64,000 bases of DNA from Chloroflexota bacterium (GCA_958295775.1 CATQHC010000004.1:1-64000); one strand, 5' to 3'; counted from the stretch's first letter, positions 1 through 9,232 are shown. A program made the numbers and translations. The notes: generated by a model not told the origin, from the letters alone.

Positions 1-603
1 CGCATCCTGGAAGAAGAGCAAGAGTTGCTCAAGATTGCCCGTGAGCGCATGGCGCGCCTGCCCGGGGAAGAGATTGACGTGCTAATCGTCGACCAGCTCG
101 GTAAGGACATTAGCGGCATCGGCGCCGATACCAACGTCATCAACCGCTACTGGAGCGGCCCGTTGCCCCAACCTCCCCACATCAAACGGATCGTGATGCG
201 CGACCTGACCAAAGACACGGAGGGCAACGCCTGCGGCATTGGGCTCGGCGACGTTGTATTGCAGCAGATTGTCGATAAGCTGGACCCCGTGCAAACCTAC
301 ATGAATGTGATCACCGCCAAGGGCCCCGAGGGCGCGCGCATTCCACTCACGGTCGCCAACGACCGCGAAGCGCTCTTCGTAGCGCTGGCCTGCTGCCATC
401 AATTAGAGAACGAAAACGCCCGCATCATGCGCATTCAGGACACGAAAAACCTCGAAGACCTCTGGGTTTCCGAACCGCTCGCGCCGCAACTGGAAGCCAC
501 CGGTCGCGTCCATCGCGTAGGTGAATCGGAAGCTATCACTTTCGATGCGCAGGGCATGTTTACGCAAGCTACGCGGAGTGGTTCCGCAGTCGCTGCTTCT
601 TAG
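1..603 (+). CDS. LarA-like (DUF2088/lactate racemase family) protein, C-terminal part
   Basis: The reading frame is open to the first base of the window, so only about 200 C-terminal residues are present and the start lies outside. A conserved block (VLIVDQLGKDISGIGADTNV) resembles the C-terminal half of LarA-like/DUF2088 proteins, the superfamily of the nickel-pincer lactate racemase. The N-terminal domain, where cofactor ligands would lie, is missing, so the reaction cannot be inferred. The assignment rests on remembered motif similarity only. The gene runs in the same direction as the next four genes, but a 155-base gap separates it from the following one. Confidence 0.5.
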   Translation, partial: RILEEEQELLKIARERMARLPGEEIDVLIVDQLGKDISGIGADTNVINRYWSGPLPQPPHIKRIVMRDLTKDTEGNACGIGLGDVVLQQIVDKLDPVQTYMNVITAKGPEGARIPLTVANDREALFVALACCHQLENENARIMRIQDTKNLEDLWVSEPLAPQLEATGRVHRVGESEAITFDAQGMFTQATRSGSAVAAS

Positions 604-758
604 TTCAAGGATAGACAGGATTAAATGGGGTAGCATGAAGTCGTGCTACGGAAGATGATCAACAACGAGGTTGAACGCGTAGATTGAGTAGTATGCAAAT
701 GCCCCTGCGCGTTGGCCAAAAGAAATGAGTGTTGAATTCCGTAAAGGTAGAGAACGCT

Positions 759-1013
759 ATGGCTGTCGAGTCTCAAAGTACGCGCAAATCCTCCAAGCGT
801 AAACTTAGCCGGCAGGCAGAGGAACTCTACGCGCGTTACGGCAAGCCGCTCGAAGCTGAGCACCCCGGTGACTTCATTGCCATCTCAACGCAAGGCAAGG
901 TTGTGCGCGCCCCCACGCTTCAGAAGGTTCTAGACCTGTCAATGGAGCAACTTGGTAAAGGCAGCTATGTATTCAGGCTAGGAGCCGACTGTAGTGTCAT
1001 TAAGTGGCGATGA
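759..1013 (+). CDS. Small hypothetical protein paired with a retropepsin-like protease
   Basis: This is an 84-residue, lysine/arginine-rich protein of unknown function. ATG at 759 is chosen over the GTG at 729 because it follows a purine-rich stretch and removes a poorly coding leader. The last 50 residues (from about GDFIAIS to the end) look like a small beta-rich domain of the kind often found beside clan AA proteases in archaea and bacteria. The stop is 15 bases before the next gene, so the two are probably co-transcribed. No signal peptide or membrane segment is visible. No catalytic function should be assumed. Confidence 0.6.
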   Translation: MAVESQSTRKSSKRKLSRQAEELYARYGKPLEAEHPGDFIAISTQGKVVRAPTLQKVLDLSMEQLGKGSYVFRLGADCSVIKWR

Positions 1014-1028
1014 CGGGGCACACTTACC

Positions 1029-1376
1029 ATGCGTGTCGAGAGTGATCGTTTTCCATACCTTCCTGTTAGTCTCTCGCTTCGGGGACGTAAGACCGAATTC
1101 GAGGCCCTGCTAGACACCGGCTTCGATGGCGGTTTGGCGGTATCCGAAGGTGCCGTGGCAGACGGGCAGACCGCCGAGTGGCACCTCACCGCTTGCCTGG
1201 CCGATGGGTCTGTGGTGGACGTTCCTGCATATCTGGGAACGGTTCAAGTCGGATCGCTGCCACCTTTAACCACGATCATCATCACTCTTGGCAACGAGCC
1301 AATTCTTGGTCGTGCAGTAGCCGATCAGTATAAAATCACACTCGACCATGGACAGCGAGTAATCGCCGAAGTTTAG
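1029..1376 (+). CDS. Clan AA retropepsin-like aspartic protease
   Basis: The 115-residue protein carries LLDTGFDG, with the catalytic triad Asp29-Thr30-Gly31, followed about 70 residues later by a hydrophobic-hydrophobic-Gly element (EPILGRA). This is the single-domain retropepsin fold, active only as a homodimer. It resembles the short AF_0612-type bacterial and archaeal family, whose substrates are unknown. There is no signal peptide, so it should be cytoplasmic. It sits directly behind the small gene at 759-1013 and likely shares its transcript. The fold is a firm call; actual protease activity is inferred from the intact DTG. Confidence 0.75.
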   Translation: MRVESDRFPYLPVSLSLRGRKTEFEALLDTGFDGGLAVSEGAVADGQTAEWHLTACLADGSVVDVPAYLGTVQVGSLPPLTTIIITLGNEPILGRAVADQYKITLDHGQRVIAEV

Positions 1377-1559
1377 GTGCGGGCCGTTGCCACCCAATAG
1401 GCGAGTTGGCACAATGAAATTCACGCAAATTCCACTTCTTCAATGTGCATTTGCACTCCACTGCTAACAAAGCAGCCGCGTAGTATGAACGGCCGCATCA
1501 AGTAAGTCGAACCAATTCAGAGAAGCGCACCTGGGATATGCTTGAGAAGGGAACTCTTA

Positions 1560-2315
1560 ATGCTAGACGCATTTGACCTCACGGGTAGGACAATCATCGT
1601 TACCGGCGCGAGCCGCGGTATCGGTCGCACTACGGCAGAAGTGCTTGCAGCGGCGGGCGCCAACGTCGTGGCCGTCGCCCGCACGGAGAGCGCGCTGCAA
1701 TTGCTTGTGCAAGACATCTTGGGATCGGGGGGCAAAGCCCTGGCGGTTCGCGCAGACGTAAACGTGCCGGAAGACGCGGAGATGCTGGTGGAGCGCACCA
1801 CCCAGGCGTTTGGCAGCGTGGACGTGCTGGTAAACAATGCGGGCGAGTCCGGGCGGCACGGAGCCATGAGCGAGACCACCGCTGCCGATTGGAACGACCT
1901 GCTGGAAAACAACCTGCGCAGCGCGTTTCTCTGCGCCAAAGCCGTGTTTTCGGCCATGGAGCAGCAACAACGCGGCAACATCATTAATATGGCAAGCATC
2001 AGCGGCCAAAACGGCGGCCAAAGCGCGCGCGTGCACTACGCGGCGTCAAAAGGCGGCATGATCGCCTTCACCAAAGCGCTCGCCCGGCAAATGGCGCCCT
2101 GGGGCCGCGCCAACAATATCGCGCCCGGTCAGATTGACACCGGCTTTGCCCGTATACCGGAAGACCGCTTGCGCGCCGTGCTCGACCGCACGCCGCTGCA
2201 ACGCCTCGGCAAATCGGAAGATATCGCCCATGGAGTGCTCTATCTCGCCAGCGATGCGTCGTCCTTCATCACCGGCCACACACTCGCCATCAACGGCGGG
2301 ATACTGATGGACTAA
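1560..2315 (+). CDS. Short-chain dehydrogenase/reductase (SDR), FabG-like
   Basis: This 251-residue classical SDR has the cofactor motif TGASRGIG (residues 15-22), the structural NNAG (92-95), and catalytic Ser146, Tyr160 and Lys164 in YAASK. Arg-41 after the second strand suggests NADP(H) may be preferred. The C-terminal GHTLAINGG is typical of FabG/glucose-dehydrogenase-like members. The start at ATG 1560 is preferred to the TTG at 1542 because GAGAAGGGA lies just upstream of it. The substrate cannot be told; polyol, 3-oxoacyl and sugar substrates are all possible in this family. Confidence 0.9.
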   Translation: MLDAFDLTGRTIIVTGASRGIGRTTAEVLAAAGANVVAVARTESALQLLVQDILGSGGKALAVRADVNVPEDAEMLVERTTQAFGSVDVLVNNAGESGRHGAMSETTAADWNDLLENNLRSAFLCAKAVFSAMEQQQRGNIINMASISGQNGGQSARVHYAASKGGMIAFTKALARQMAPWGRANNIAPGQIDTGFARIPEDRLRAVLDRTPLQRLGKSEDIAHGVLYLASDASSFITGHTLAINGGILMD

Positions 2316-2405
2316 TTGGGCTGCACTCTGTAGCCTATGTCTTCACGACGCATTCAATCTGCGTCTCGCGCTGAACAACACACTTCCTTAATAGAGCGCT
2401 CCGCT

Positions 2406-3056
2406 ATGGCAGCCCTCGAATCGTTCGCTATCGTATTTGCCGCGTCGTTCTCCATCGGCCTTTCAGGCGCCATGTCGCCCGGGCCGCTGACTATCTTTGT
2501 GATGGGGCAGAGCGCCCGTTACGGCGTTTTGGCCGGCCCGCTCGCGTCGCTTGGGCACGGCTTGCTGGAAGTCGCGCTCGTCGCGCTGCTGTGGCTCGGA
2601 CTGGCCCGCGTTCTGCAATGGGACCCTGTGCTGGCCGTGATTGGCGTGATCGGCGGCCTGGTGATGATCTGGATGGGCTGGCAGATCGTGAGCGGGGTCC
2701 GCCGCAAGGGCGCGCGGCTAGCAGCATCTTTCTCCGACCGGCGCGCTGATAACCCTATGGTCGGCGGGGCCGTGCTCAGCCTCGCGAATCCCTACTGGTC
2801 GTTCTGGTGGGCCACCGTGGGCATCTCCACCATGACAACCCTCGCGTTACCGCGCGGCATACTCGGTCTCACGGCGTTCACCATCGGCCACGTCGCCAGC
2901 GACTTCTTCTGGTTTACGCTCGTTGCCATAGTCTTCGCTACCGGGAGACGCTTCATCACGGATCGGGTGTACAGAGGTGCGCTCTACCTCTTTGGCATCC
3001 TGCTGGCGCTCTTTGGGGTCTACTTCATCTGGCAGGGCGCCACGATATTCCTCTAA
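2406..3056 (+). CDS. LysE-family translocator
   Basis: A polytopic membrane protein of 216 residues with about six hydrophobic segments and the family motif SPGPL near residue 24. LysE/RhtB proteins export amino acids or similar small metabolites using the proton gradient. ATG 2406 is chosen because the 23 residues ahead of it are polar and unlike the family, and the first membrane segment begins straight after MAALESF. It follows the SDR gene by 90 bases on the same strand, so co-expression is possible. Substrate unknown. Confidence 0.87.
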   Translation: MAALESFAIVFAASFSIGLSGAMSPGPLTIFVMGQSARYGVLAGPLASLGHGLLEVALVALLWLGLARVLQWDPVLAVIGVIGGLVMIWMGWQIVSGVRRKGARLAASFSDRRADNPMVGGAVLSLANPYWSFWWATVGISTMTTLALPRGILGLTAFTIGHVASDFFWFTLVAIVFATGRRFITDRVYRGALYLFGILLALFGVYFIWQGATIFL

Positions 3057-3156
3057 GAGCCGCTCTAAGGTCATGTATGCCATGAAGCAAGCGGATATAC
3101 TGAACTGAGAGAGGGTGAAAAGCGTTCAGCCGCCACAAACGGAAGGAGCGATCACG

Positions 3157-4530
3157 ATGGCCAGCAAAACGGTGAACAACGCGCGGCGCACGCCGCCCGG
3201 CCCACGTGACTTCCTGGGCTTGCGCACCATTGACGCGATGAAGCGCAATCCTCTGCAACTCATGCTCGACCTCCACAATACCTATGGGGAAATCGTCCAC
3301 CACACGCTGCTCAACGCGCCGGTCTACTTCTTCACCCATCCCGATCATGTCGGTCACATCCTCCAGGATAACCACCGCAACTATCAGCGCGGCCGTGACT
3401 ACAGAAGGCTCCGGCGGCTGCTCGGCAACGGCTTAGTAACCAATGACGGCGCATCGTGGCTCAAGCAGCGCCGCCTCATGCAGCCGGCCTTCCACCGCCG
3501 CCGTATCGCCGGCTTTGGCGAGACGATGGTCCAAGAGACACAGAAGATGCTGGCGCAGTGGGAAGGTCCAGCGACAAGCGGCTCCCCGCTCGACGTTTCG
3601 AGCGAGATGATGCGCGTGACGCTCAATATCGTGAGCCGCGTGATGTTCGGCGCGGCAGTCCAGGACGACGCCGAGCGGCTCGAGCCGCTCGTTACGGTGG
3701 CGCAACGGGAGGCCCGCAAGCGTCTCTACGTGCTGGTTGACGTGCCGGAATGGATACCCTTGCCGGGCAATCGCCGCTCCAGGAGCGCCCGGCAGACCAT
3801 CGATGCGGTGGTAACGCGCATCATCGCGGCCCGCCGCCAGTCGGATACGCCCCAAGAGGATGACCTGCTTTCCATGCTGTTAGAGGCCAGAGATCCGGAC
3901 ACCAATGAACCCATGGACGACGATCAACTGCGGGATGAGGTACGCACCATCTTCCTCGCCGGACACGAAACGACAGCCAACGCGCTCACGTGGACCTGGT
4001 ACCTGCTCGCCCGCAATCCCGCCGCCGCTGAAAAACTGCGGGCAGAGCTCGCCCAGGTACTGAACGGACGGTTGCCCACCGTTGCCGACGTGCCCCAACT
4101 CCCCTATACGAAGATGGTCGTCGAGGAGTCCATGCGCCTGCTGCCGCCGGTTTGGAGCATTTCCCGCGAGGCCATCGACGCTGATGAAATCGGCGGGTAC
4201 CGCATACCCGCTGGCGGCGCCGTCATCATGAGCCAGTACCTAACGCACCGGCACCCCGACTTTTGGGAGGAACCTGAAGCCTTCATCCCGGAGCGCTTTG
4301 CGCCGGAGCAGGCAAAGGAGCGTCACCGCTTTGCCTATTTTCCCTTTGGCGGCGGGCCGCGCCTCTGCATCGGCAACAACTTTGCCATGCTGGAGGCGCA
4401 ACTGTTGCTCGCCACGATCGCCCAACGGTACGAGCTTGACCTCGTCCCCGAGCATCCGGTCGATTTGGAGCCGCTTATCACCCTACGCCCCAGACACGGG
4501 ATGATGATGACGCTCCGTCCGCGTGCATAA
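3157..4530 (+). CDS. Cytochrome P450
   Basis: A 457-residue P450 with no N-terminal membrane anchor, so soluble and of bacterial type. The I-helix oxygen-activation motif AGHETT is at residues 268-273, the K-helix ExxR is Glu324-Arg327, and the heme-binding stretch FGGGPRLCIG has the axial thiolate Cys404. The start ATG 3157 follows AAGGAG at good spacing; the GTG at 3115 is an unlikely alternative. No ferredoxin, ferredoxin reductase or fused reductase domain lies nearby, so electrons must come from elsewhere. The substrate is unknown; the overall look resembles fatty-acid or terpenoid hydroxylases of the CYP102/110-like branch. Confidence 0.93.
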   Translation: MASKTVNNARRTPPGPRDFLGLRTIDAMKRNPLQLMLDLHNTYGEIVHHTLLNAPVYFFTHPDHVGHILQDNHRNYQRGRDYRRLRRLLGNGLVTNDGASWLKQRRLMQPAFHRRRIAGFGETMVQETQKMLAQWEGPATSGSPLDVSSEMMRVTLNIVSRVMFGAAVQDDAERLEPLVTVAQREARKRLYVLVDVPEWIPLPGNRRSRSARQTIDAVVTRIIAARRQSDTPQEDDLLSMLLEARDPDTNEPMDDDQLRDEVRTIFLAGHETTANALTWTWYLLARNPAAAEKLRAELAQVLNGRLPTVADVPQLPYTKMVVEESMRLLPPVWSISREAIDADEIGGYRIPAGGAVIMSQYLTHRHPDFWEEPEAFIPERFAPEQAKERHRFAYFPFGGGPRLCIGNNFAMLEAQLLLATIAQRYELDLVPEHPVDLEPLITLRPRHGMMMTLRPRA

Positions 4531-5042
4531 TCCCCGTTCGTCCTGAACCTGCCTGTCCTGGGCACTTCGACAAGCTCAGCACAGGCTTGCCGAAGGGTCG
4601 AAGGATGAACGGAGTCTATGCTCAATGCGGACAGACCGCCGCCCAGGAGAACTGATCGTGCATCGCACTGCGCGCCTCTCCTTCCGCGCGCCACACCGCT
4701 GGGGTATAATTAATGGCGAGGTCGCTGCCGCGTCAAGTGTTACGCGGGTAGCCCAATGGCCTGTCAATTGAGCGCTCGCGCATACCCTATCGCCCCGCAT
4801 GCTCTCTCTCTGAGCGAGAGGGCTAGAGCCTGCCCCGAATTTGATACGGGGGTGAAGGGGAACATTGGAACACACTCGCGTAGAAGCGATATCAACAGTC
4901 CAAGACATGCGCATTGATGCGTAGGAGTGACGGTAGCGTAGATTGCAACCTGCGCCGAGTGCCGGTATTGTCGAGTAGTCACACCGCTCCGGATGACTCC
5001 TCAAGACCACGCAGTTCAACAACCGGCGCGCGCACCTTCCCT
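4531..5042. other. 512-base non-coding stretch before tRNA-Arg
   Basis: No credible gene is visible. The left end holds the palindromic element at 4534-4612. Around 4800-4870 there is a CT/GA-rich short hairpin followed by a GCCCCG/CGGGGG pair, which resembles a decayed intergenic repeat. A TATAAT hexamer lies at 4705-4710 but has no convincing -35 at the right distance. The remainder is featureless by eye. Confidence 0.5.
4534..4612. repeat. Imperfect palindromic intergenic element
   Basis: Outer arms CCGTTCGTCCT (4534-4544) and AGGATGAACGG (4602-4612) are complementary except for one G-T pair. Inside lie CTTCGAC (4565-4571) and GTCGAAG (4597-4603), flanking CAAGCTCAGCACAGGCTTG. This type of sequence is widespread between genes in some environmental genomes. 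It lies just after the P450 stop codon and could also act as a transcript-end hairpin, although no T-run follows. Confidence 0.65.
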
Positions 5043-5115
5043 GCCCCCGTAGCTCAGTGGACAGAGCAACTGCCTTCTAAGTAGTCGGTCGGGTGTTCGA
5101 ATCACCCCGGGGGTG
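5043..5115 (+). tRNA. tRNA-Arg (anticodon TCT)
   Basis: A full cloverleaf can be drawn by hand. Acceptor strands are GCCCCCG (5043-5049) and CGGGGGT (5108-5114). The anticodon stem is ACTGC/GTAGT around the loop CTTCTAA, giving anticodon TCT, which reads AGA/AGG. The T stem GGGTG/CACCC encloses TTCGAAT. The D arm is GCTC/GAGC. No CCA is encoded after the discriminator base G5115. Confidence 0.95.
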
Positions 5116-5138
5116 CCCTCTTCCCTGCGCGCGGCTCT

Positions 5139-6341
5139 CTAGCCGCCGTCACGGACGAAGCCTTTGGCTACCCATGGTTCAGCAGGAGCTACCAACGGCG
5201 CCCGCACCATAGCGTGCTTGCCAAACTTGTCGCGAATGGCATCCACGGCTTGATCGCGCTGGCTCAGCCGGTCTGCCGTCTCGCGCCAGAGCGGCAATTG
5301 GCCGCCGCTGGCGGGCACGAGATCATGCATGCCAACCCCTACGAGACGATACCCCGCCGCATCGGGATGCACATTCGCGAGGAGCCGCTTGACTTCGGCA
5401 TAGATGACGTCGGTCGCATCGGTGGCGTTGACCAGCGTGGCTTGCCGTGATTGGGTCGCGAAGTCAGCCGAGCGCAACTTCAGGGCAACCGTGCGGCCGC
5501 GCAGTCCTTGCTTGCGCAGTCGTCTGCCAACCTCCTCTGCAAGCGCCATGAGCATGTGTAGCAGCGTGATGCGATCATATACCGTATGCGGGAACGTAGA
5601 CTCATTGCTGACGCTCTTTGTCGATCTTCCTGAAGACACAGGGCGCCGGTCGCGCCCGTTCGCCAGGTGATGGGCTTGCACACCCCAGAGGCCGAATTCG
5701 CGCGCCAGGGCATCGCTTGAATACGCCGCCAGTTGGCCGATAGTGCGAATACCGTAGGCGCGCAGGCGCTCGCCCATTTGTGGACCCACACCCCAGAGCG
5801 CGCCAATTGGCAGTGGCGCCAGGAATGCTTGTTCCTGTCCGTGCGGCACCACCACCAGTCCGTCGGGCTTGCCGGTGTTCGTCGCCATCTTGGCCACCAA
5901 TTTAGAGCTTGCAATGCCGACGGATATCGTGAGCCCGCACTCCCGCTGGACACGATCCCTGATTTCTCTTGCTGCTGCCACCGGCCCGCCCTTCCACCGT
6001 TCCAGGCCGGTCGCGTCTACAAACGCCTCGTCAATAGAGAGCGTCTCCACCATGGGCGAAAAGTCGGTCAGTATGCCCATCACTTGGGCAGATACCGCCT
6101 GGTATTTCCTGTAACTGCCCCTGACGAAAATGCCGTGGGGACAGAGGCGCCGCGCCCGCGCGCCGGGCATCGCCGCATGGACGCCAAACACGCGCGCCTC
6201 GTAAGACGCCGCCGTTACGACACCGCGTCCGCCGGCGCCGCCAACCATAACCGGCTTGCCGCGCAAGGCGGGGTTGTCCCGCTGCTCGACTGCGGCAAAG
6301 AACGCATCAAGATCGGCATGGATGATCCAGCGCGGCGGCAT
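5139..6341 (-). CDS. dinB: DNA polymerase IV (Y family)
   Basis: The 400-residue protein has the palm motif DLDAFFAAVEQ, with metal-binding Asp10, and SIDEAF with Asp104/Glu105, the second catalytic pair of Y-family polymerases. A helix-hairpin-helix thumb (GALWGVGPQMGERL) and a little-finger domain follow. It carries out error-prone translesion synthesis. ATG at 6341 is preferred over the longer frame to 6509 because the Y-family fold begins immediately there and GAGAGAAG precedes it. The last residues do not show a clear QLxLF-type clamp-binding tail. It lies 24 bases past the tRNA, converging on it. Confidence 0.95.
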   Translation of the reverse strand: MPPRWIIHADLDAFFAAVEQRDNPALRGKPVMVGGAGGRGVVTAASYEARVFGVHAAMPGARARRLCPHGIFVRGSYRKYQAVSAQVMGILTDFSPMVETLSIDEAFVDATGLERWKGGPVAAAREIRDRVQRECGLTISVGIASSKLVAKMATNTGKPDGLVVVPHGQEQAFLAPLPIGALWGVGPQMGERLRAYGIRTIGQLAAYSSDALAREFGLWGVQAHHLANGRDRRPVSSGRSTKSVSNESTFPHTVYDRITLLHMLMALAEEVGRRLRKQGLRGRTVALKLRSADFATQSRQATLVNATDATDVIYAEVKRLLANVHPDAAGYRLVGVGMHDLVPASGGQLPLWRETADRLSQRDQAVDAIRDKFGKHAMVRAPLVAPAEPWVAKGFVRDGG

Positions 6342-6636
6342 TGCAGACTTCTCTCGTCTACTCAGGAGACTCTTAACCCCCGATATTTCGGTCCTCTCTG
6401 GGCGGTTCCTGGATAGTAGCATTCCGGTCGGAGCGATTTGCGCAACGGCAACTCGCGGCAATACGGGAAAGGAGTGCAGGTCGCTCTGCGCAGTCAACAA
6501 AAAAGACATGAGGATGAGGAGACCCTATGCCTCCCCGCTTGTAAGCAGTTACACTAAGGTTGCCGTCCTCTAGCATGAGGCCGCAAAAATGGACTGACTT
6601 AGTCTGACACAGTAAAACAGATAAGGACAACGCACG

Positions 6637-7593
6637 ATGGTTACACTTGGCGCAGGAAAGTTTACGTACGCACTTACGGGAGCCAACTGGGGTAATTTGC
6701 CGGCAGGCGCGAACTACAAAGAGGCCACGTCGGTTGCCGTGGACTCACAAGATAACGTGTACGTCTTCAATCGCGGTACGCATCCGATGGTCGTCTACAA
6801 TTCTGAAGGCAACGTATTGCGGACCTGGGGACACGGCATCTTCGATACGCCGCACGGTGTCTCCGTTGGGCCCGACGACTCCGTGTATTGCATCGATAGC
6901 GGTGACTCTACCGTGCGCAAGTTCACGCCGGCGGGCGAATTGCTCATGACGCTCGGCACGCCGGGCGAGGCGGCGGCGCCCATGAGCGGCAAACCGTTCA
7001 ACCGCCCGACAACGGTGGCGTTTGCGCCGGGTACGGATGCCTTTTACGTGGCGGACGGCTACAGCAACGCGCACGTGCATAAGTTTTCAGGCGAAGGTGA
7101 GTTGCTGCACTCATGGGGCGCGTCCGGCACGGAGCCGGGGCACTTCAACATCGTGCACGATATTTCGGTGGACGGTGCCGGGCGGGTCTACATTGCCGAC
7201 CGGGAGAACCACCGCGTGCAGATCTTCGCGGCAGACGGCACGTATCTAACGCAGTGGGTAAACCTATCAAAGGCCGCTTGCGTGCTCGTGGACCCGCGCG
7301 GTGAGGATCTCGTCTACGTGGGGGAGTATTTTGGCGGCATTGATTCGAACGCCATGGGCACGGACCTCGGTCCGCGCGTATCCATTCTGGATACCAGTGG
7401 CACCGTGCTGGCGCGCTTGGGCAGGGAATCCTACGGCGACGCGCCCGGCCGCTTCTATTCACCGCACAGCCTCGCCGTCGATTCCAAGGGCGCCATCTAC
7501 GTAGCGGAGGTCTCCTGGAGCGAGTACGGCATGAAGCTCGACCCGCCGCGCGAACTGCGGTCGCTGCAGAAGCTCATCCACCAACCAGCGTGA
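6637..7593 (+). CDS. NHL-repeat beta-propeller, peptidylglycine amidating lyase-like
   Basis: A 318-residue protein made of repeated blocks of the form VAVDSQDNVYV...V..YNSEG, i.e. about six NHL blades. Repeats such as ISVDGAGRVYIADRENHRVQIF and the closing HSLAVDSKGAIYVAEV are typical of the group annotated as peptidyl-alpha-hydroxyglycine alpha-amidating lyase-like in bacteria. No signal peptide is visible, so it is probably cytoplasmic. The lyase activity is not established for bacterial members. It is convergent with the solute-binding gene downstream, with a shared hairpin terminator between them. Confidence 0.8.
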   Translation: MVTLGAGKFTYALTGANWGNLPAGANYKEATSVAVDSQDNVYVFNRGTHPMVVYNSEGNVLRTWGHGIFDTPHGVSVGPDDSVYCIDSGDSTVRKFTPAGELLMTLGTPGEAAAPMSGKPFNRPTTVAFAPGTDAFYVADGYSNAHVHKFSGEGELLHSWGASGTEPGHFNIVHDISVDGAGRVYIADRENHRVQIFAADGTYLTQWVNLSKAACVLVDPRGEDLVYVGEYFGGIDSNAMGTDLGPRVSILDTSGTVLARLGRESYGDAPGRFYSPHSLAVDSKGAIYVAEVSWSEYGMKLDPPRELRSLQKLIHQPA

Positions 7594-7640
7594 CTCGGAG
7601 CTAAGGTGAGAGATAGCAGAGCAGAAAATCGGAAAGCAAA

Positions 7641-7675
7641 GAGAGCGGGCAGACCAAGATGGTTTGCCCGCTCTC
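7641..7675. terminator. Bidirectional intrinsic terminator
   Basis: Fifteen-base arms (7641-7655 and 7661-7675) pair with a single G-T wobble around the loop AAGAT. CAGTTTTC follows on the plus strand, and an A-rich stretch precedes it (GAAAATC, AAGCAAA), giving a U-rich tail on the minus strand. It lies between convergent genes, so it can end both transcripts. Confidence 0.8.
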
Positions 7676-7734
7676 CAGTTTTCGATGATCGCCCTTGTCA
7701 GCCGGTCAAGCGGCTTCAAGCGCGAGAACCGGAA

Positions 7735-9168
7735 CTACCCGCTGCCCGCCGCATCGATAATGGAGTTCAGCTGGTCTTGCAATTGCTTCAAGCCCTCGGC
7801 TACGGTGATCTCATTATCGAAGATCGGATTCATGCTGGGATTGACGCCTTCGCGGATCATCTGCTGCCACGTCACGACATCGTGGGTCGGCAGCGAGATG
7901 GTTGCGCGCAGCGAGTCCTCAAGCTGAGCACGTGACGCAGGCGGCCCCGCTGCCTCTGTGCTGGTGTAGAACTCAAGCGCGGAGTCTAGCCGTCCCGGCA
8001 CCTCGTTGAAGAGTTCCACCACGCGGTCCTGCACCGGCTTCGTGATCGAATGCGCCATCCACTTCCACGCCGCATCCGGATTGTTGGCCGCCGCGTTCAT
8101 GACGGTGCCGCGGAAGTTACTGTTGTTCCCGGTCTGCCCGGTGTTTGGTGACTTCGCCAGAAACGTCACGTCCCAATTCAATGCAGGATCTTCGAAGTAG
8201 CGGTTAAAGTACCAGTCGCCGGCCGAGAAGATCGAAACCAAGCCCTGGTTCATGAAGTAGGCGGGGTGGAGATTGTTTTCGCCGCGCAGCGCCGTGTATT
8301 CGTCTCTAGTGGGCGCCACCCTGTGCTTCTGTACCATGTCGACGCAGAACTGCACCGCATCAATCGCCTCCTGTGAGGCAATCACACACCGCGAGCGGTC
8401 CTCGCTGAGCACGCTGCCGCCGTTCATTTGGATAAAGTTGCCCCAGCCCGTTTCAATACCGTGCAGATGCCCGGAGCCGAAGCGCGTGATGTTCTCGCCT
8501 TCACGCTGCGTGAGCTTCTCAGCGTACTCCTGATACGCGTTCCAGTCCCAGCCGTCACCCAATTCGGCAGGCGGGGTCAGGCCGCCGGCAACGACGTGGT
8601 CCAAGTTGTACTGCGTGTTGCTGGTACTGTAGTTCCAGGGAGTACCGGACGCCTTGCCGTCGGTTGAGTACCAATCGACGAATGAAGGCAATGCCGCGCC
8701 CAGGTCCGCCGTGGCCTGCTGATCGCTGGAAACATACTGAGACAGGTCGGCGGCGACACGACCGCCCGTAATCCACGACTTGATGTTCACACCGTTCATC
8801 AAGAAGATGTCGGGGCCAGTCTGCGCGGCAAGCGCCGCCAGGACTTTGTCCCAATAGCCGGACGGATTCTCGACGGTCAGGTCAACCTCATCCTGCATTT
8901 CGTTGTACTCACCGACCAGCACGTCGAAGCCGGGTACGTACGTGGAACCCCACTGCCAAAAGAGTACGGGTTGAGCATCTGCGGCTGCAGGCGCCTTGGC
9001 ATCCTCTTTGGCCGGCGCATCGTCTTGCGCCATCTCCTCGCCGTCACCGGTCGGCCCGGCCTGCATCCCGCAGGCCGCCAGCAGCATTCCGGCGCCTGAG
9101 AGCGTCGCGCCGCTTAGGAATGAGCGACGTGAAACCCCAAATCTTTCGCTCCCTAAAACCCTGTCCAT
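7735..9168 (-). CDS. Sugar-type ABC transporter solute-binding lipoprotein
   Basis: This 477-residue protein starts with a twin-arginine signal (SRRSFLSG) ending in the lipobox LAAC, so it is probably exported folded and lipid-anchored outside the membrane. An acidic/Ala-rich linker and a cluster-B (MalE/UgpB-like, extracellular solute-binding family 1) body follow, with Trp/Tyr-rich ligand-site segments. The start at 9168 is set by a strong AAGGAGG. A promoter is readable at 9233-9261. No permease or ATPase gene is adjacent; the next gene on the strand upstream is a Gfo/Idh/MocA oxidoreductase, suggesting carbohydrate or polyol uptake linked to oxidation. Confidence 0.9.
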   Translation of the reverse strand: MDRVLGSERFGVSRRSFLSGATLSGAGMLLAACGMQAGPTGDGEEMAQDDAPAKEDAKAPAAADAQPVLFWQWGSTYVPGFDVLVGEYNEMQDEVDLTVENPSGYWDKVLAALAAQTGPDIFLMNGVNIKSWITGGRVAADLSQYVSSDQQATADLGAALPSFVDWYSTDGKASGTPWNYSTSNTQYNLDHVVAGGLTPPAELGDGWDWNAYQEYAEKLTQREGENITRFGSGHLHGIETGWGNFIQMNGGSVLSEDRSRCVIASQEAIDAVQFCVDMVQKHRVAPTRDEYTALRGENNLHPAYFMNQGLVSIFSAGDWYFNRYFEDPALNWDVTFLAKSPNTGQTGNNSNFRGTVMNAAANNPDAAWKWMAHSITKPVQDRVVELFNEVPGRLDSALEFYTSTEAAGPPASRAQLEDSLRATISLPTHDVVTWQQMIREGVNPSMNPIFDNEITVAEGLKQLQDQLNSIIDAAGSG

Positions 9169-9232
9169 TTCCGAACCTCCTTGATGAGAGAGCACCACCG
9201 ATACGACAACAACCTTTGTGGTTGCTGGTTGC

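Noticed and set aside
4705-4710. TATAAT as a promoter for the tRNA
   Set aside because: No -35 element lies at a suitable distance, and the tRNA is more than 300 bases downstream.
4576-5022. Minus-strand open frame of about 148 codons
   Set aside because: It runs through the palindromic element, has no ribosome-binding site and no family-like composition.
5733-6416. Plus-strand open frame within dinB
   Set aside because: It is antisense to well-conserved polymerase motifs and has no domain features.
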